A stretch of 27,343 nt of DNA, from positions 1,399,173-1,426,515 of the forward strand of contig BFEA01000334.1 of NCBI GenBank assembly GCA_003427395.1. The letters are read 5' to 3'. Source of the stretch: Chara braunii (Eukaryota; Streptophyta; Charophyceae; Charales; Characeae). The translations under genes were made by a program, and so were the position numbers. Under the pieces are notes generated by a model, which saw nothing but the letters and a program-made list of their open reading frames with translations, searched no databases and was not told the DNA's origin. This document shows, piece by piece, positions 1 through 8,935 of this stretch; within the stretch, counting starts at the first letter, position 1; every line of letters starts with the position of its first letter.

Positions 1-90
1 GGAGAGGAGCGGGCACATGGGTAGAGAGACGTTACAACCGAGAATCTGGATCGTGGCGGCACCCTATTGGCTGAAGGCCTCAAACACATT

Positions 91-330
91 TGATTTTTTT
101 TTTCTTTTCTTTTTTCTTGTCTGACATCGTTCGAAGGAAATGTCCTCGGGCGACGTCCCCGAGGACAGGTGGAACGATGGCGGGAATTTCCTTGAAACCC
201 CCCAAGGAAACTTCCTTGGGCCCCAAGGACGCCCCAAGGAGTGTTGAACGAGCCCCATTTTCAAACTCAAACCCTGACTGCGCCGTAGTTTTCCCTTTAT
301 AAAAAGGGCGGCAGTCTTGAGGTATATCCA
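91..330 (-). repeat. 3' end of a minus-strand A-tailed retroposon with long hairpin
   Basis: A T-rich run at 91-117 is the A-tail of something lying on the minus strand. Just inside it, 125-179 folds into a two-part hairpin: CATCGTTC (125-132) pairs with GAACGATG (172-179), and TGTCCTCGGG (141-150) pairs with CCCGAGGACA (158-167). A second perfect hairpin, CCAAGGAA/TTCCTTGG, lies at 202-219. No reading frame here looks protein-like. The 5' limit of the element is not visible, and 330 is a guess. It could also be part of a larger unknown repeat. Confidence 0.45.
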
Positions 331-352
331 CAGGTGAAAGGGCCCAGGTAAT

Positions 353-585
353 TCTTTTTTCTTTTTTTTTTCTTTTTTTTTTCTTTTTTTTTTAAACAAT
401 CCACCTGCGTCAACAGCTAGGAGTGATGATAAGAGCATACAATCCTACCTATCTTACAGGGGGCTCCAATCTATTGATGGGGAGCTTCACCTGCTGGAAA
501 GTGGGTCCAGCGTCCCCTGAGATAAAATGCAGATCTGGTAACACATCGCATGCTGGGAACCGGGCCCAGTGTCCCTCATGATTGG
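353..585 (-). repeat. SINE-A copy (hairpin-headed A-tailed retroposon), minus strand
   Basis: Reading the minus strand, two GCTGG...CCAGC hairpins (552-569 and 493-511) are followed by a GCTCC...GGAGCC hairpin around a CCATCAATAGAT core (462-485), a TGCTCTTATCA block, and an A-rich tail (T-rich run 353-393). The same order of parts recurs at 5281, 10939, 22735, 23128, 23294 and 24845. The A-tail argues for insertion by retroposition. No A-box or B-box promoter was recognised, so the source RNA is unknown. Confidence 0.65.
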
Positions 586-726
586 TTGATAGTGACTCTC
601 CGACTCCTCAATTGCCTCTTCACCTGATGCCAGGCGCCAAAACAACATGTATCCCTAGCACATTTCTATGCCTTCCTCAACTTCTAATCCCCTTGAACCC
701 CATATATCTCTTGTTACCAATCTGTC
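586..726. other. No gene recognised; presumed LINE 3' flank
   Basis: Nothing recognisable as a gene or repeat unit. The stretch lies just past the last LINE-like coding sequence on the minus strand and may be its 3' untranslated region, but no A-tail marks an end. Confidence 0.3.
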
Positions 727-2572
727 TCATTCATACCCATACCCAGTCCTGGGTACCACACAGAGTTGAGAAGGAGGGAAGGGATCAGGAAATTCTGAAA
801 GAGGTTTTCGGGGAATAGCAGGATCGACATCAGGCCAGTCATTGAAAATTAAGCGATAATTCCTTTCCGACTCTTTTTGGGCCCCACCTTGTCCTCCCAC
901 CCACTTCACCTTTCCCAATTCCCCCCCCTGGTTCTCTCCAAGCCAGCATTTCTTGAAGTTATGAATATTATACAGAATATCAGATTTGGACGAAGGTTAT
1001 GTAATCTTGTCTTTGACCTTTTCCCAGTTAGAGATGATTACTGTTTGTACCTGCTGTTTAATAGAATCAATGAATTTCGGCCTATCCAAACGTGCACCTT
1101 CCATCTCGTATGTACACCTTCTCTTCCATATTACCCACATTAGTGCTCTTCCCCCTATTATGAACAAGTTCATGGTAAACTCGTCTACTTGGTTTGAGTC
1201 TCAAGTTTCTAAGAGGAGAGTCTTCCAATTCCAGGGCTAGGGCGGAGATATTTCGAGTTGGTCCTAGATTTTATCCCACCAGCGCCATAGCCACTCTGCT
1301 CTTGGGCATTGAAGGAATATGTGTTCAATAGTTTCCGGAATGAGTTTGGATGGGAAAGCGGACTTGCAAAAATTACACGAGGGAAAGGCAAAACCCCTCT
1401 GTCCCAATGTAGATCTATCTATAATCCAGTCATTTGTGGGGAGACATCTACGGGCAATTTGCTATTGCAAGGAAACTACCTTAGCTGGTTTGGTTTTAAT
1501 GGATTGAAACCACTTGACCGAGCGTAATACTTCCTTACTCACATTCAACTTCTTTATCCATCTTGTTTCAATTCCGACTTTGAAGTTTACTCTTGGTCTC
1601 AACATCATGTCGGCCGATTTAACCTTTAACGTATGTATTGACCTAGTGTAGGCCCTCCCATTGCCCGTTGAACTTGACCAGGTCCAAGCCAATAGATCTA
1701 TTGGCATGTCTTGTATTGGTGTGTCTGGCTTGAAGGCTAACCATTTGTTTTTTACTCTTAGAATTCTGATACGAAAAATTTGATCTCCTTTGACCCACCT
1801 AATATCCTTTTGTTGTCTAGGACTTAGAGAATTATCACTTTCTAGGTCAAAAATGGATAAAACTTCATAAAAGTTTGAATTTTGCATTAAATATTTTCAT
1901 TATATTGCCCACTAGAGTCGTCTTATCTCTGATTGTCGCCCAATTGTTTGTCTGGAACTTGGGACCATTCTTCAATACTCGGATCCAATCCAAAGGGATT
2001 ATATCCACCACAACCTCTAACGCCTTGTGTGAATAATGACAAGAACACAAATGGGTTTGTAAATTTGTGAGGGAGATTCAATCTCTGGTATTCTTATTTC
2101 AAATATCCTTAATACGTATAACATTTTTTCTAATCCAACCTTTCCAAGAAGAGTTCGTACAATTAAGCACACATCCTTGAGAGTCCCTAAGGAAGGTATT
2201 ATTGAAAAGAGGTTGTTGGCACACTTTCTCCCATCGCACAAGGTTAATTTTGTCGAGTAATAAGAGTTCTCTCCATGTTTTTATTAGGGTGATCCAAAAG
2301 GGGTCATTACTTATATCGCTTCTAGCAACTTGTCTGTCTGATATATCATGCAGATGTGATTGTTTTAAGGAACTTCTGGGAATTGAGCATAATCTGTTTT
2401 CTAACCGCATGAGAGGATCTACAGATTCTACACTATCTGTTGTAACTAGTGCTAGTCTCCTCAGTTGTTCGCATGCCAACATACTCCAGGAAGCGAGAGG
2501 TATGAACAATATGCATTTGATCCACTGAATGGAGAGGGTCATCGCTTGTGAGGTTGGACCGATAATACCCAT
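727..2572 (-). pseudogene. LINE (non-LTR retrotransposon) ORF2, region downstream of RT, decayed
   Basis: This is the C-terminal part of a plant-type LINE polyprotein. From high to low coordinates on the minus strand, 2572-2099 encodes a GIIGPTSQAM stretch matching the 'GGLGI...Q..AL' region that follows RT in plant LINEs. Then 1887-1462 gives a Trp-rich segment. The zf-RVT zinc-binding motif is at 1377-1303: CNFC, then ETIEHIF, then QCPRAEWLW. A further block around 1130-1160 reads ALMWVIWKRR, typical of the very C-terminus, and frame continues weakly to 727. The frame changes several times (near 2090, 1460 and 1390) and has in-frame stops, so no functional protein is made. Assignment to the family is firm; exact ends are not. 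Confidence 0.8.
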
Positions 2573-2955
2573 ACCTCCTTTTCATTGGGTTGAATCACTA
2601 ATAACCACGTCACTCTACTGATTACCCTTTCACACTCGTGATTCTCTCGCCACAAGAATGTCACTAACTGTCTTTGAAGAATTTTGAAAGTTGTTTTGTT
2701 CATTACCCAAATGACAGATTTATATCATATGGCAGTCAGTACAACATTGTTGATGACTAACGTTCTACCCAAAATGGACGTATGTTTATTCTTCTATAGT
2801 TCTAATTTTGTTTGAGCTTGTTGTAGAAGCACTTCATTGTTAATAGTAGGTTTTCCCAGAGATGACAATGCGATACTCAGTACCCTGATAAGTGTTTCAA
2901 GAGGGAGCCACTTCACCTAAGGTACTTTCGGTGGTCTCACTCCTTGGTAATGAAT

Positions 2956-3856
2956 TCACCAACCAAGTGTCTTATCACCGCAACTTACTCTCATATCAAA
3001 CAAACGACAAAACTTGTTCATTATTCTTTTGACTGTTTTTAGATTCTCTAGAGAGACGTCAATCATTAAGGACAGATCATCAGCAAAAAGGGAGCAAACT
3101 AGAATAGTCTCCTCAGGGATGGATGAAACCTGAATACGCCTAATGTCTCTATGACATCTCATATTAGAAGCCAAAACCTAAATAATGATCACAAAAAAGA
3201 AAAGGGTTATTGGGTTCCCTTGTCTCACTGATCTCTGGATTCATATTGGAGGTGCTCCATTCACATTTACCACTATCCTTGTTGCAACATTCGTGTGTAA
3301 TATTCCTATCCATCTTCTAAAGTTAGGTCCAAAGTTAAATTCCTCTAGACATTTATCTAGAGAAAAACAATCCATATGGTCATACACCTTCTCAAAATCA
3401 ATAATGACAGGTTGCATTGTGTTTTGATTGACGAGAGAGTTTGATCAATTCATTGATGAGAAGAATATTGTCATGAATATTCCTTCCCTGAATAAATTCC
3501 GTATGTGTAGGATGAATAATATCTGCTATGAGAGGAGACATCTGATTAAGCAGTGCCTTAGCAACCAATTTATATACTGCAGTGAGAAGAATGATGGATG
3601 TATAATTCCCAATGTTTATCTTCTCTCCTTTTTGGTAGAACAAACCTTCGATTCCATACCTTCTTCTCCTCCCTTCAATAACGACACTTGTCTTCACAAC
3701 TTGCTGTGCTGGAGTACCTTTCCACACACTTTGCCTCTGCAGGGGCATTCTCTGCTTACTCCATCCGCATTGACCAGCAATCAACGCGCTCTGGCCACTA
3801 AACGTGATATTACCACTTTGGCGATGGGGAACAATGCGGGATCCCACAGTCACCAC
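2956..3856 (-). pseudogene. LINE reverse transcriptase domain, decayed
   Basis: A non-LTR reverse transcriptase, which would copy its own RNA at a nicked target. The fingers lie at 3646-3437 (FYQKGEKINIGNYTSIILL, then FIQGRNIHDNILLINE). The frame then shifts near 3415 into palm motif A, IIDFEKVYD (about 3411-3379). Next come a VNVNGAPP block, VRQGNP (about 3230-3210) and the catalytic FADD at 3087-3076. In-frame stops precede the VRQGNP block and follow it near 3184, and 3856 is only the first ATG, not a proven start. The upstream endonuclease is not recognisable. It continues into the downstream LINE region, so the two entries are one element on the minus strand. The element is dead but clearly identifiable. 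Confidence 0.88.
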
Positions 3857-3859
3857 AAC

Positions 3860-4062
3860 TTCGACGCGGGTTACCCACTCATGCCGCAGGCACCTATCGG
3901 ATCAGACGTAGGGCCATGTCAGCTTGTGAGGTGGTTACGTAAAGTTCCTCCACATGTCAAGCGTGCGTGCTGTTAGTCGCATTCCTCAGAGTCTCGTTCT
4001 CCCATGATCCCAGGTAATTTGATATTATTATGGAAGTTATTGTGTAGGGGTGACTTCAGTAG
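3860..4062. other. No gene recognised
   Basis: This lies 5' of the LINE RT on the minus strand. It could be eroded LINE sequence, but I find no endonuclease motif. No hairpin, repeat unit or A-tail was seen. Confidence 0.3.
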
Positions 4063-4218
4063 AGTCACAAAAACGAGTTAGAATTGCACTATGGGGCAAG
4101 ATACAGTTTGCAATTGCACTTCTGGCACCCTACCTAGCCAGGGTCGTATACATTACCCGAACTGCAATTTGAAACTGTATCCTTGCCCATAGTGCAATTA
4201 CAACTCATTTTTGTGACT
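4063..4218. mobile_element. MITE family 1, copy 1 (156 bp, long terminal inverted repeats)
   Basis: The element begins AGTCACAAAAA and ends TTTTTGTGACT. The inverted repeat runs on inward through GTTAGAATTGCACTATGGGG on the left, opposite a matching block on the right, so nearly the whole element folds on itself. There is no coding capacity. A second copy lies at 4944-5106 in the same orientation, very similar throughout. The flanking ACTTCAGTAG is also shared, so the true left border may be about 10 bp further out. The target duplication is not certain. Confidence 0.75.
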
Positions 4219-4290
4219 ATGTCATGATCATGACTTGTTGAACTTCCTTATTGAGCTTATGTGGTGACAGATATGTTGAGAGTTGTTAAA

Positions 4291-4449
4291 CCACCAGTAC
4301 CTTTCCGAGCTATTTTTTCAGAGGTACGTCGGGTAACGCGCTGGCCAGAAACAGAAGGGCAGCCGCCGACAAATCGAATCGGCGGCCAGTCTTGATTTTC
4401 GGGACGGCGTGCACTGCCTGCAGCCGACATATGGGAAAGGTACTGGTGG
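4291..4449. mobile_element. Fold-back element with CCACCAGTACC ends (159 bp)
   Basis: A perfect 16-bp inverted repeat bounds the element: CCACCAGTACCTTTCC (4291-4306) and its complement (4434-4449). The interior contains another hairpin, GCCGCCGA...TCGGCGGC (about 4362-4386). Flanks are TTAA(A) on the left and (C)TCAA on the right, close to a TTAA duplication with one change. The ends resemble those of the 549-bp TTAA element at 23401-23949. There is no coding capacity. Confidence 0.6.
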
Positions 4450-4943
4450 CTCAAGCCTCTGGAAGTATCGTGAAATTGAGGGTCTCAACTCTGATAGGCA
4501 TTGTGATCAAGCCATGAACGTCAGCTATGATGATACTGACTGAGATAACCTGTTGTTAGTAAACGACAAGCTGAAGTATGGAAGGCAACTGTAGGTATAC
4601 CCCTCTTCAAGGAGCCAACTGCTCACCTGTTTGGGCTACACTTTTTTGGTCCCACGTCTCTCCACAGGGCTAAGATTTCCATCCGTAGGGGTCCACTTCT
4701 AAGTCCCATTCCCACTTAACTTCATGAGAAAATGTTTCATCCCTCCTTGTTCTGGGAGGCCGTCGTGGTCCAGTGAGCATTTGTTATCCATTCGAGCGGT
4801 CGGGATGAATTGTTCTTTTTTGAGGTAAGGGAGGGGTCAAGCCATTCAACTGGATCCGACCGACTTCCCGGATATGTTCCCTCCCTTGGAAAATGCAGTG
4901 TTGAACCTTCAGTGGTATTTTTTGGGGGGGTTAACTTCAGTAG
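4450..4943. other. No gene recognised
   Basis: No protein-like frame, A-tail or tandem repeat was found in this stretch. The string GGCCATTCAACTGG-like at about 4841 recurs at 5420 right after a SINE-A tail, which hints at shared repeat flanks only. Confidence 0.3.
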
Positions 4944-5106
4944 AGTCACAAAAATTAGTTATAATTGCACTATGGGGCAAGATACAGTTTGCAATTGCAC
5001 TTCAGGCACCCTACCTGGCCAGAAAGCTGAGGTGTATACATTGCCCAAACTGCAACTCGAAACTGTATCTTGGCTAATACTGCAATTATAACTCATTTTT
5101 GTGACT
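4944..5106. mobile_element. MITE family 1, copy 2 (163 bp)
   Basis: Same ends (AGTCACAAAAA/TTTTTGTGACT) and same interior as copy 1 at 4063-4218, with a few substitutions and small indels. The direct orientation, 881 bp apart, would also fit a segmental duplication, but the sequence outside the shared ~10-bp flank differs, favouring two insertions. Confidence 0.75.
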
Positions 5107-5280
5107 CCCGTGTAGTTCCCCCCCCTCTCTTTTTTTTTTTTGGTTGACCTTCAGTCGTATGGTGTATTGGAACAGCTAGTAGACTGACTACAGTTCTGGC
5201 GGCCTGGCACAGGCTGAAGAGGCTCTTCCTCACTTTTATAACTCGGTAGTCTCGTCGACAATCTCAGACTATTCTGTATA

Positions 5281-5419
5281 AAGAATGCTGGACCTGTTTT
5301 TCCAGCAGGTGCTGCTCCTCACCAATAGATGGAGCCTCCACGAGGGTGCTCGAGGTGGCTGCTCTTATCAGCACTTCCAGCACTCGCACGGGAAGTTAAT
5401 AACAAAAAAAAAAAAAAAA
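5281..5419 (+). repeat. SINE-A copy, plus strand, with A16 tail
   Basis: It opens with an AATGCTGGACC...CCAGCAGGTG hairpin. Next come CTCACCAATAGATGGAGCC, the block GCTCTTATCAGCAC, and AGCACTCGCACGGG. It ends in A16 at 5404-5419. This is one of the clearest complete copies of the family and gives a unit length near 140 bp from hairpin to tail. The 5' border may lie slightly upstream. Confidence 0.75.
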
Positions 5420-5549
5420 GGCCATTCAACTGGATGTATGAAGTGGCAACCATGGATTATCCCTTACCACCAGCATTCATATAAGAAATTGAAAGATGAG
5501 AGCTTCCATTTCATCTCTCAGGTCGATTATCATCGTCCATCCCCTCTCT

Positions 5550-5567
5550 TTTTTTTTTTTTTTTTTA
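5550..5567 (-). repeat. Poly-T tract, probable A-tail of a minus-strand retroposon
   Basis: An uninterrupted T run preceded by CCCCTCTC, like the shorter T run at 5131-5141. The sequence following it (5568-5660) would be the body, but it matches no family I could define here. Confidence 0.4.
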
Positions 5568-5670
5568 ATCAAGTACCTTCGATTGGGCTACGTCGTTCCA
5601 AAGCTTACCCTCCTGCAGCATTTGGCCTCTTCTTGGTCATTTTTTTAACAATCGGGACTGCTCCCCTTGA

Positions 5671-5916
5671 ACCACCAGTAGTTATGACACTTTCTTTGCC
5701 GAGCCTGAAAACACCCTGCGGGCCTCCAAGCACGTGCTGCTCCCCACAAATAGATTGAAGCACTGGTCCATTTTAAAAATAGTGAAAAAACAAAACCGCG
5801 CATTTTCATTTTCGGTTGGCGACACCAGCCATTTAGCTCCCGTAGGCCATGCCCGAAAGTCGCAGCACGTGCACAGCCTGCATTGGAGAAAAAAGGCTGG
5901 GAAACGTACTGGTGGT
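5671..5916. mobile_element. Candidate TTAA-type fold-back element (246 bp)
   Basis: The left end ACCACCAGTAG (5671-5681) and right end GTACTGGTGGT (5906-5916) are inverted copies and match the termini of the fold-back at 4291-4449. Flanking tetranucleotides are TTGA and TTCA, each one change from TTAA. The interior carries a degraded SINE-A-like piece (TGCTCCCCACAAATAGATTG at about 5731). The short inverted repeat makes this call tentative. Confidence 0.4.
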
Positions 5917-5963
5917 TTCACTTGGAGATCCGGTTCTTAGGGTCGGCCAATTGCTAACACCCT

Positions 5964-6037
5964 GCCAATCAGTGATGCATACAGCTCTTTCCATTTCATA
6001 GCCAATCAGTGATGCATACAGCTGTTTCCGTTTCATC
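5964..6037. repeat. 37-bp tandem duplication
   Basis: GCCAATCAGTGATGCATACA begins two adjacent 37-bp units (5964-6000 and 6001-6037), which differ at only about three bases. The duplication is recent and lies in the decayed 3' part of the second LINE fragment. Confidence 0.85.
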
Positions 6038-6329
6038 ATACTTCGCTGGGCTGTGTCCACCAACGCCATCCATGGTCTTTTGGTGGGCCCAGGGCTGTAA
6101 GTCTTAGCTCCAAATTCCCCCAATATGCTGATTGCCTTGCTGTTTTTTGGAATCTTGCATGCGTAGCGGAAGGTCCTGTCATTGGTGCATTTGTTGAACC
6201 GTTCTCATGCTGTTTGCGGTCTTGCCGGGCTGTCTCTCTTCTCTTCTCATCCCCAATACGCTGATTGCCTCTTCCTTGGGGCTTCCAATTGAACCGTGGA
6301 TTCCGGATGAATCCACCATCCTCTCATTT

Positions 6330-6815
6330 TCATACCCCAGTTGACTTTTATATCAGCCGCTACGAAAAACAGGTGGGTCGTCTCGGCGAGGGTGCCCAAG
6401 CTCTATGCCGTGGCTTTAAGTAACGCTGCTAGATCATTGGCAAAGAGGGAGGTGATATGTATGAGATGAGAGGGAGAGGGGGGGAGGGAAGAAAGATAAG
6501 GGGATCTCTACGATATCATTCTTTCAATTGCTGGGTTGGCTCTGGTCATGGCAGCCAAGGTTTCCATTACCGACATAAAGTTATAAACAACATTGGTGCA
6601 ATCGGCTCACCTTGTCTGACCAATCTCTGGACCTCACATGGAAGGGATAGGTGACCATTTACCATTATATTGATTCCAGCTGTCCTGCGCGCATGGTAGT
6701 AACCCAGGCTCTACTAAATTAATGCCCAATTTTCATTTTACCCAGACAACAGTCCACAAAATCCTTGTCCTCATGTTCATACATTTTGCCAAACTCTATG
6801 AATGTAATTACCACA
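6330..6815 (-). pseudogene. Second LINE reverse transcriptase fragment, heavily decayed
   Basis: The minus strand again reads as non-LTR RT. Motif A lies at about 6800-6767 (FIEFGKMYEHED, compare FIDFEKAYD). After a frameshift near 6690 come VNGHLSLPCEV and then VRQGEPIAPMLF at about 6640-6595. The catalytic motif appears at 6444-6433 as FAND, with one of the two metal-binding Asp residues changed to Asn. Downstream, about 6370-6330, reads VAADIKVNWGMKM, like the 'SGL.IN..K' segment after motif C. Several stops and frameshifts interrupt it, and it is more diverged than the LINE at 727-3856. The order of motifs makes the family call reliable despite the decay. Confidence 0.72.
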
Positions 6816-6904
6816 GTCAATCCTCCCAATCAGCAGAGCCATCAATGCTGCTCACAGAATTATTGGTCCAAGATTCGATAGATTCGCAGCGGCTGTCAGT
6901 TGAA

Positions 6905-7157
6905 CCACCAGTACTTCCCCCCTACATCAGCCACGGTGCCTGTGACTACTGTTCGGTCCAAGTTCCCTTCAATGGTAGGGTAATAATGGTCCTGAGTGCT
7001 GGTCACACAGAGGTAGGATAGTAGGAATAGGGGGTGCGCTTGGAGTATTGACGCGAGGATGGGATAGGGAGGTAGCCTTGTCTCTTCAGGGCAACCATGG
7101 CTGACAGCTTCCGGCAATCAATGTGAGCCTAGTAACTGGCCTCTACAACACCCTAAA

Positions 7158-7232
<75 letters not shown>
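6905..7232 (+). repeat. SINE-B copy, plus strand, with A72 tail
   Basis: The body contains a TGGTCCTGAGTGCTGGTCACAC block, a GGGGGTGCGC block and GGGAGGTAGCC. It ends in GCCTCTACAACACCCT, followed by 72 uninterrupted A residues (7161-7232). The same body lies on the minus strand at 7441-7910 and the same CCTCTACAACA tail at 24700 and 26980. The tail length suggests a young insertion or in-place expansion. The 5' limit is uncertain. Confidence 0.7.
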
Positions 7233-7233
<1 letters not shown>

Positions 7234-7440
7234 AGCTGTGACGTTTCCACGTCAATGAATTTGGATCAGAGCCAGCAGGCCTGCTCAGCCCAGGGCTTCG
7301 CGATTCGTATACGACTAGACTTTGGAAGTACTGGGGGGTTAATCCTTTCCTTCTACATGGAAGCAATCACTGCTTGTCTGTTGGGGGCTCCCGGCCATAA
7401 TAAGAGACGACAGGTTATCTAATTGTTGCATCTTTGTCTT
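7233..7440. other. No gene recognised
   Basis: This separates the A72 tail from the inverted SINE-B copy. It contains no protein-like frame. A block at about 7355-7375 (TTCCTTCTACATGGAAG) resembles one at 10420-10440, hinting at another dispersed repeat. Confidence 0.25.
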
Positions 7441-7910
7441 TTTTTCTTTTTTTTCCAAGTCCAGGGTGTTGTAGAGGCCAGTTACTGGGCACACGGTGAT
7501 TACTGGGAGCGGTCAGCCATGGTTGCCCTGAGAAGATGAGGCTACCTCCCATCCCATTGCGTCAATACTCCTAGCGCACCCCCTGTCCCTACCATCCTAC
7601 CTCAGTGTGACCAGCGCTCAGGACCATTACCCTACCAGTATCGAGGGGAACTTGGACCCGACAGCAGTGACAGACACCAGGGCTAGCCATGAGCCAACCC
7701 TGGTGGAAGTGGAGTCGAACGAGCCTTGTCGTACGGGAATTGTTGTACCATCCTACCTCAGTGTGACCAGCGCTCAGGACCATTACCCTACCAGTATCGA
7801 GGGGGACTTGGACCCGACAGCAGTGACAGACACCAGGGCTAGCCATGAGCCAACCCTGGTGGAAGTGGAGTCGAACGAGCCTTGTCATACAGGAACTGTT
7901 GTATCTCTGT
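7441..7910 (-). repeat. SINE-B copy, minus strand, with 156-bp tandem duplication
   Basis: A T-rich run (7439-7455) is the tail. The minus strand then reads the SINE-B body backwards from the CCTCTACAACA tail. The 5' part is duplicated in tandem: 7591-7746 and 7747-7902, each 156 bp and differing at only a handful of bases. Since 156 is a multiple of three, long open frames appear on both strands, but their sequence is repeat-derived. A GTTCGACTCC string near the 5' end resembles a Pol III B box. Confidence 0.72.
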
Positions 7911-8012
7911 CTTGACTTGCTGGTGAAATAGGAACTGGGCAGCTCCTCCCCTCTTTCATTTTTCTAGATTGCAGGATCATCATGCTTGGGTTGATTCCAA
8001 AGGCCGGAATGA

Positions 8013-8457
8013 CTGCATTCTGGGTGATTTTGCAGCCTGTGAGCGGAGTAGTTTGCAAGCGTGTGAGGGGCCTCATTTGCAAGCATGTGAGGGGGATGAT
8101 TTGCAAGCGTCTGAGGGGGTTGACTTGCAAGTGTGTGAGAGGGTTGATTTGCAAGCATATGAGGAGGTGATTTGGAAGTCTCCGAGGTGTTTGATTTGGG
8201 GGCCAGTAAGGGGGGTGATTTGCAAGAGTACGAGGGGGTGATTTGGAAGCCTGTAAAGGGGGTGATTTGAAATCGTCAGGGAGGGCGGGGATCTGGAAGC
8301 CTGCGAAGGGGGGGGGTGATTTGGAATCGTGTGAGGGGGGTGATTTGGAAGCCTGTGAGGGGTATTGATACTCCACTCTGGCGTGAATCAATACCCCTCT
8401 CACTGTGGGACACCTGCACAATCAATACCCCTCCCACTCCTGCAAATCACCCAGAAT
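8013..8457. repeat. Minisatellite (~27-bp unit) enclosed by an inverted repeat
   Basis: About a dozen degenerate units on a TGATTTGCAAGC...GTGAGGGGG theme fill 8031-8366. Flanking them are CTGCATTCTGGGTGATTT (8013-8030) and its near-complement TGCAAATCACCCAGAATG (8441-8458). A second internal inverted pair, GTGAGGGGTATTGAT/ATCAATACCCCTCTCAC, lies at about 8355-8403. Units vary from about 24 to 30 bp and no spacers are unique, so it is not CRISPR-like. The unit being near 27 bp explains the proline-rich frame on the minus strand. Confidence 0.8.
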
Positions 8458-8468
8458 GGGTGAATGCA

Positions 8469-8520
8469 GTGAGCGATTCTGGGAGACAAAAAAAGAAAAA
8501 AGTGAGCGATTCTGGGCTCG
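8469..8520. repeat. Short direct repeat (AGTGAGCGATTCTGGG twice)
   Basis: Two 16-bp copies about 30 bp apart, separated by an A-rich linker. They flank what may be an insertion-type duplication next to the minisatellite's right inverted repeat. Confidence 0.6.
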
Positions 8521-8529
8521 GGAATCGAC

Positions 8530-8930
8530 CAGACCAGGACGATGCTACCATGGTAGACCCTGGTTTCTGGAAATTGGCATTGGGGTGGTGCGATAGTTGA
8601 GTGATAACACACTGAGGTAGTGTGGAGGGAGTGGAAACGGGTATGATAAGGCTGATACACTGGGGAACCCGGGTAAGTGTGGGGGACAATTATGGGTCTA
8701 CGCATGGAACCTGTAGAAAGAACACTTCCACCTTGCGCCCCAAGTACCCGTACAACAGGGCTCATTCAGCCGTGCTTCAATCAGGGCCGAGTAGGGTTCC
8801 TGCTCAGCTCTGGTGCCGGCAGCCACTGTCCGGTCAGGTCACCCCACCCAGATGGTAGAAAGGGTGATGGTCCTGAGTGATAGACACTGAGGTGGGATGA
8901 GGGAGGTAGGCCACTTGGAAGGCTATAGGA
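8530..8930 (+). repeat. SINE-B related copy, plus strand, without tail
   Basis: Shares the SINE-B head: AAGTACCCGTACAACAGGG, the hairpin CAGGGCCGAG...CTCAGCTCTG (8782-8814), TGTCCGGTCAGGTCACCCC, and then GGTGATGGTCCTGAGTG and ACTGAGGTGGGATGAGGG. The 3' tail is missing; the similarity stops near 8915. The first 100 bp are not clearly part of the family. Confidence 0.6.
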
Positions 8931-8935
8931 AAAGC

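Noticed and set aside
64-438. Open frame of 124 residues, Lys-rich
   Set aside because: It reads across two T-rich tails and hairpin DNA; the Lys runs are just A-tails.
3428-3976. 182-residue plus-strand frame
   Set aside because: It is antisense to the LINE reverse transcriptase, whose motifs are clear on the other strand.
7118-7422. Frames with poly-Phe or poly-Lys
   Set aside because: Translations of the A72 tail.
7589-7915. Repeated ~100-residue frames on both strands
   Set aside because: The 156-bp SINE-B duplication is a multiple of three, so stop-free frames repeat by chance.
8031-8366. CRISPR-like array
   Set aside because: Units are contiguous and degenerate with no unique spacers, and the context is eukaryotic.
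7885-8421. Proline-rich repeat protein on the minus strand
   Set aside because: The ~27-bp minisatellite gives a 9-residue period; there is no support for a gene.
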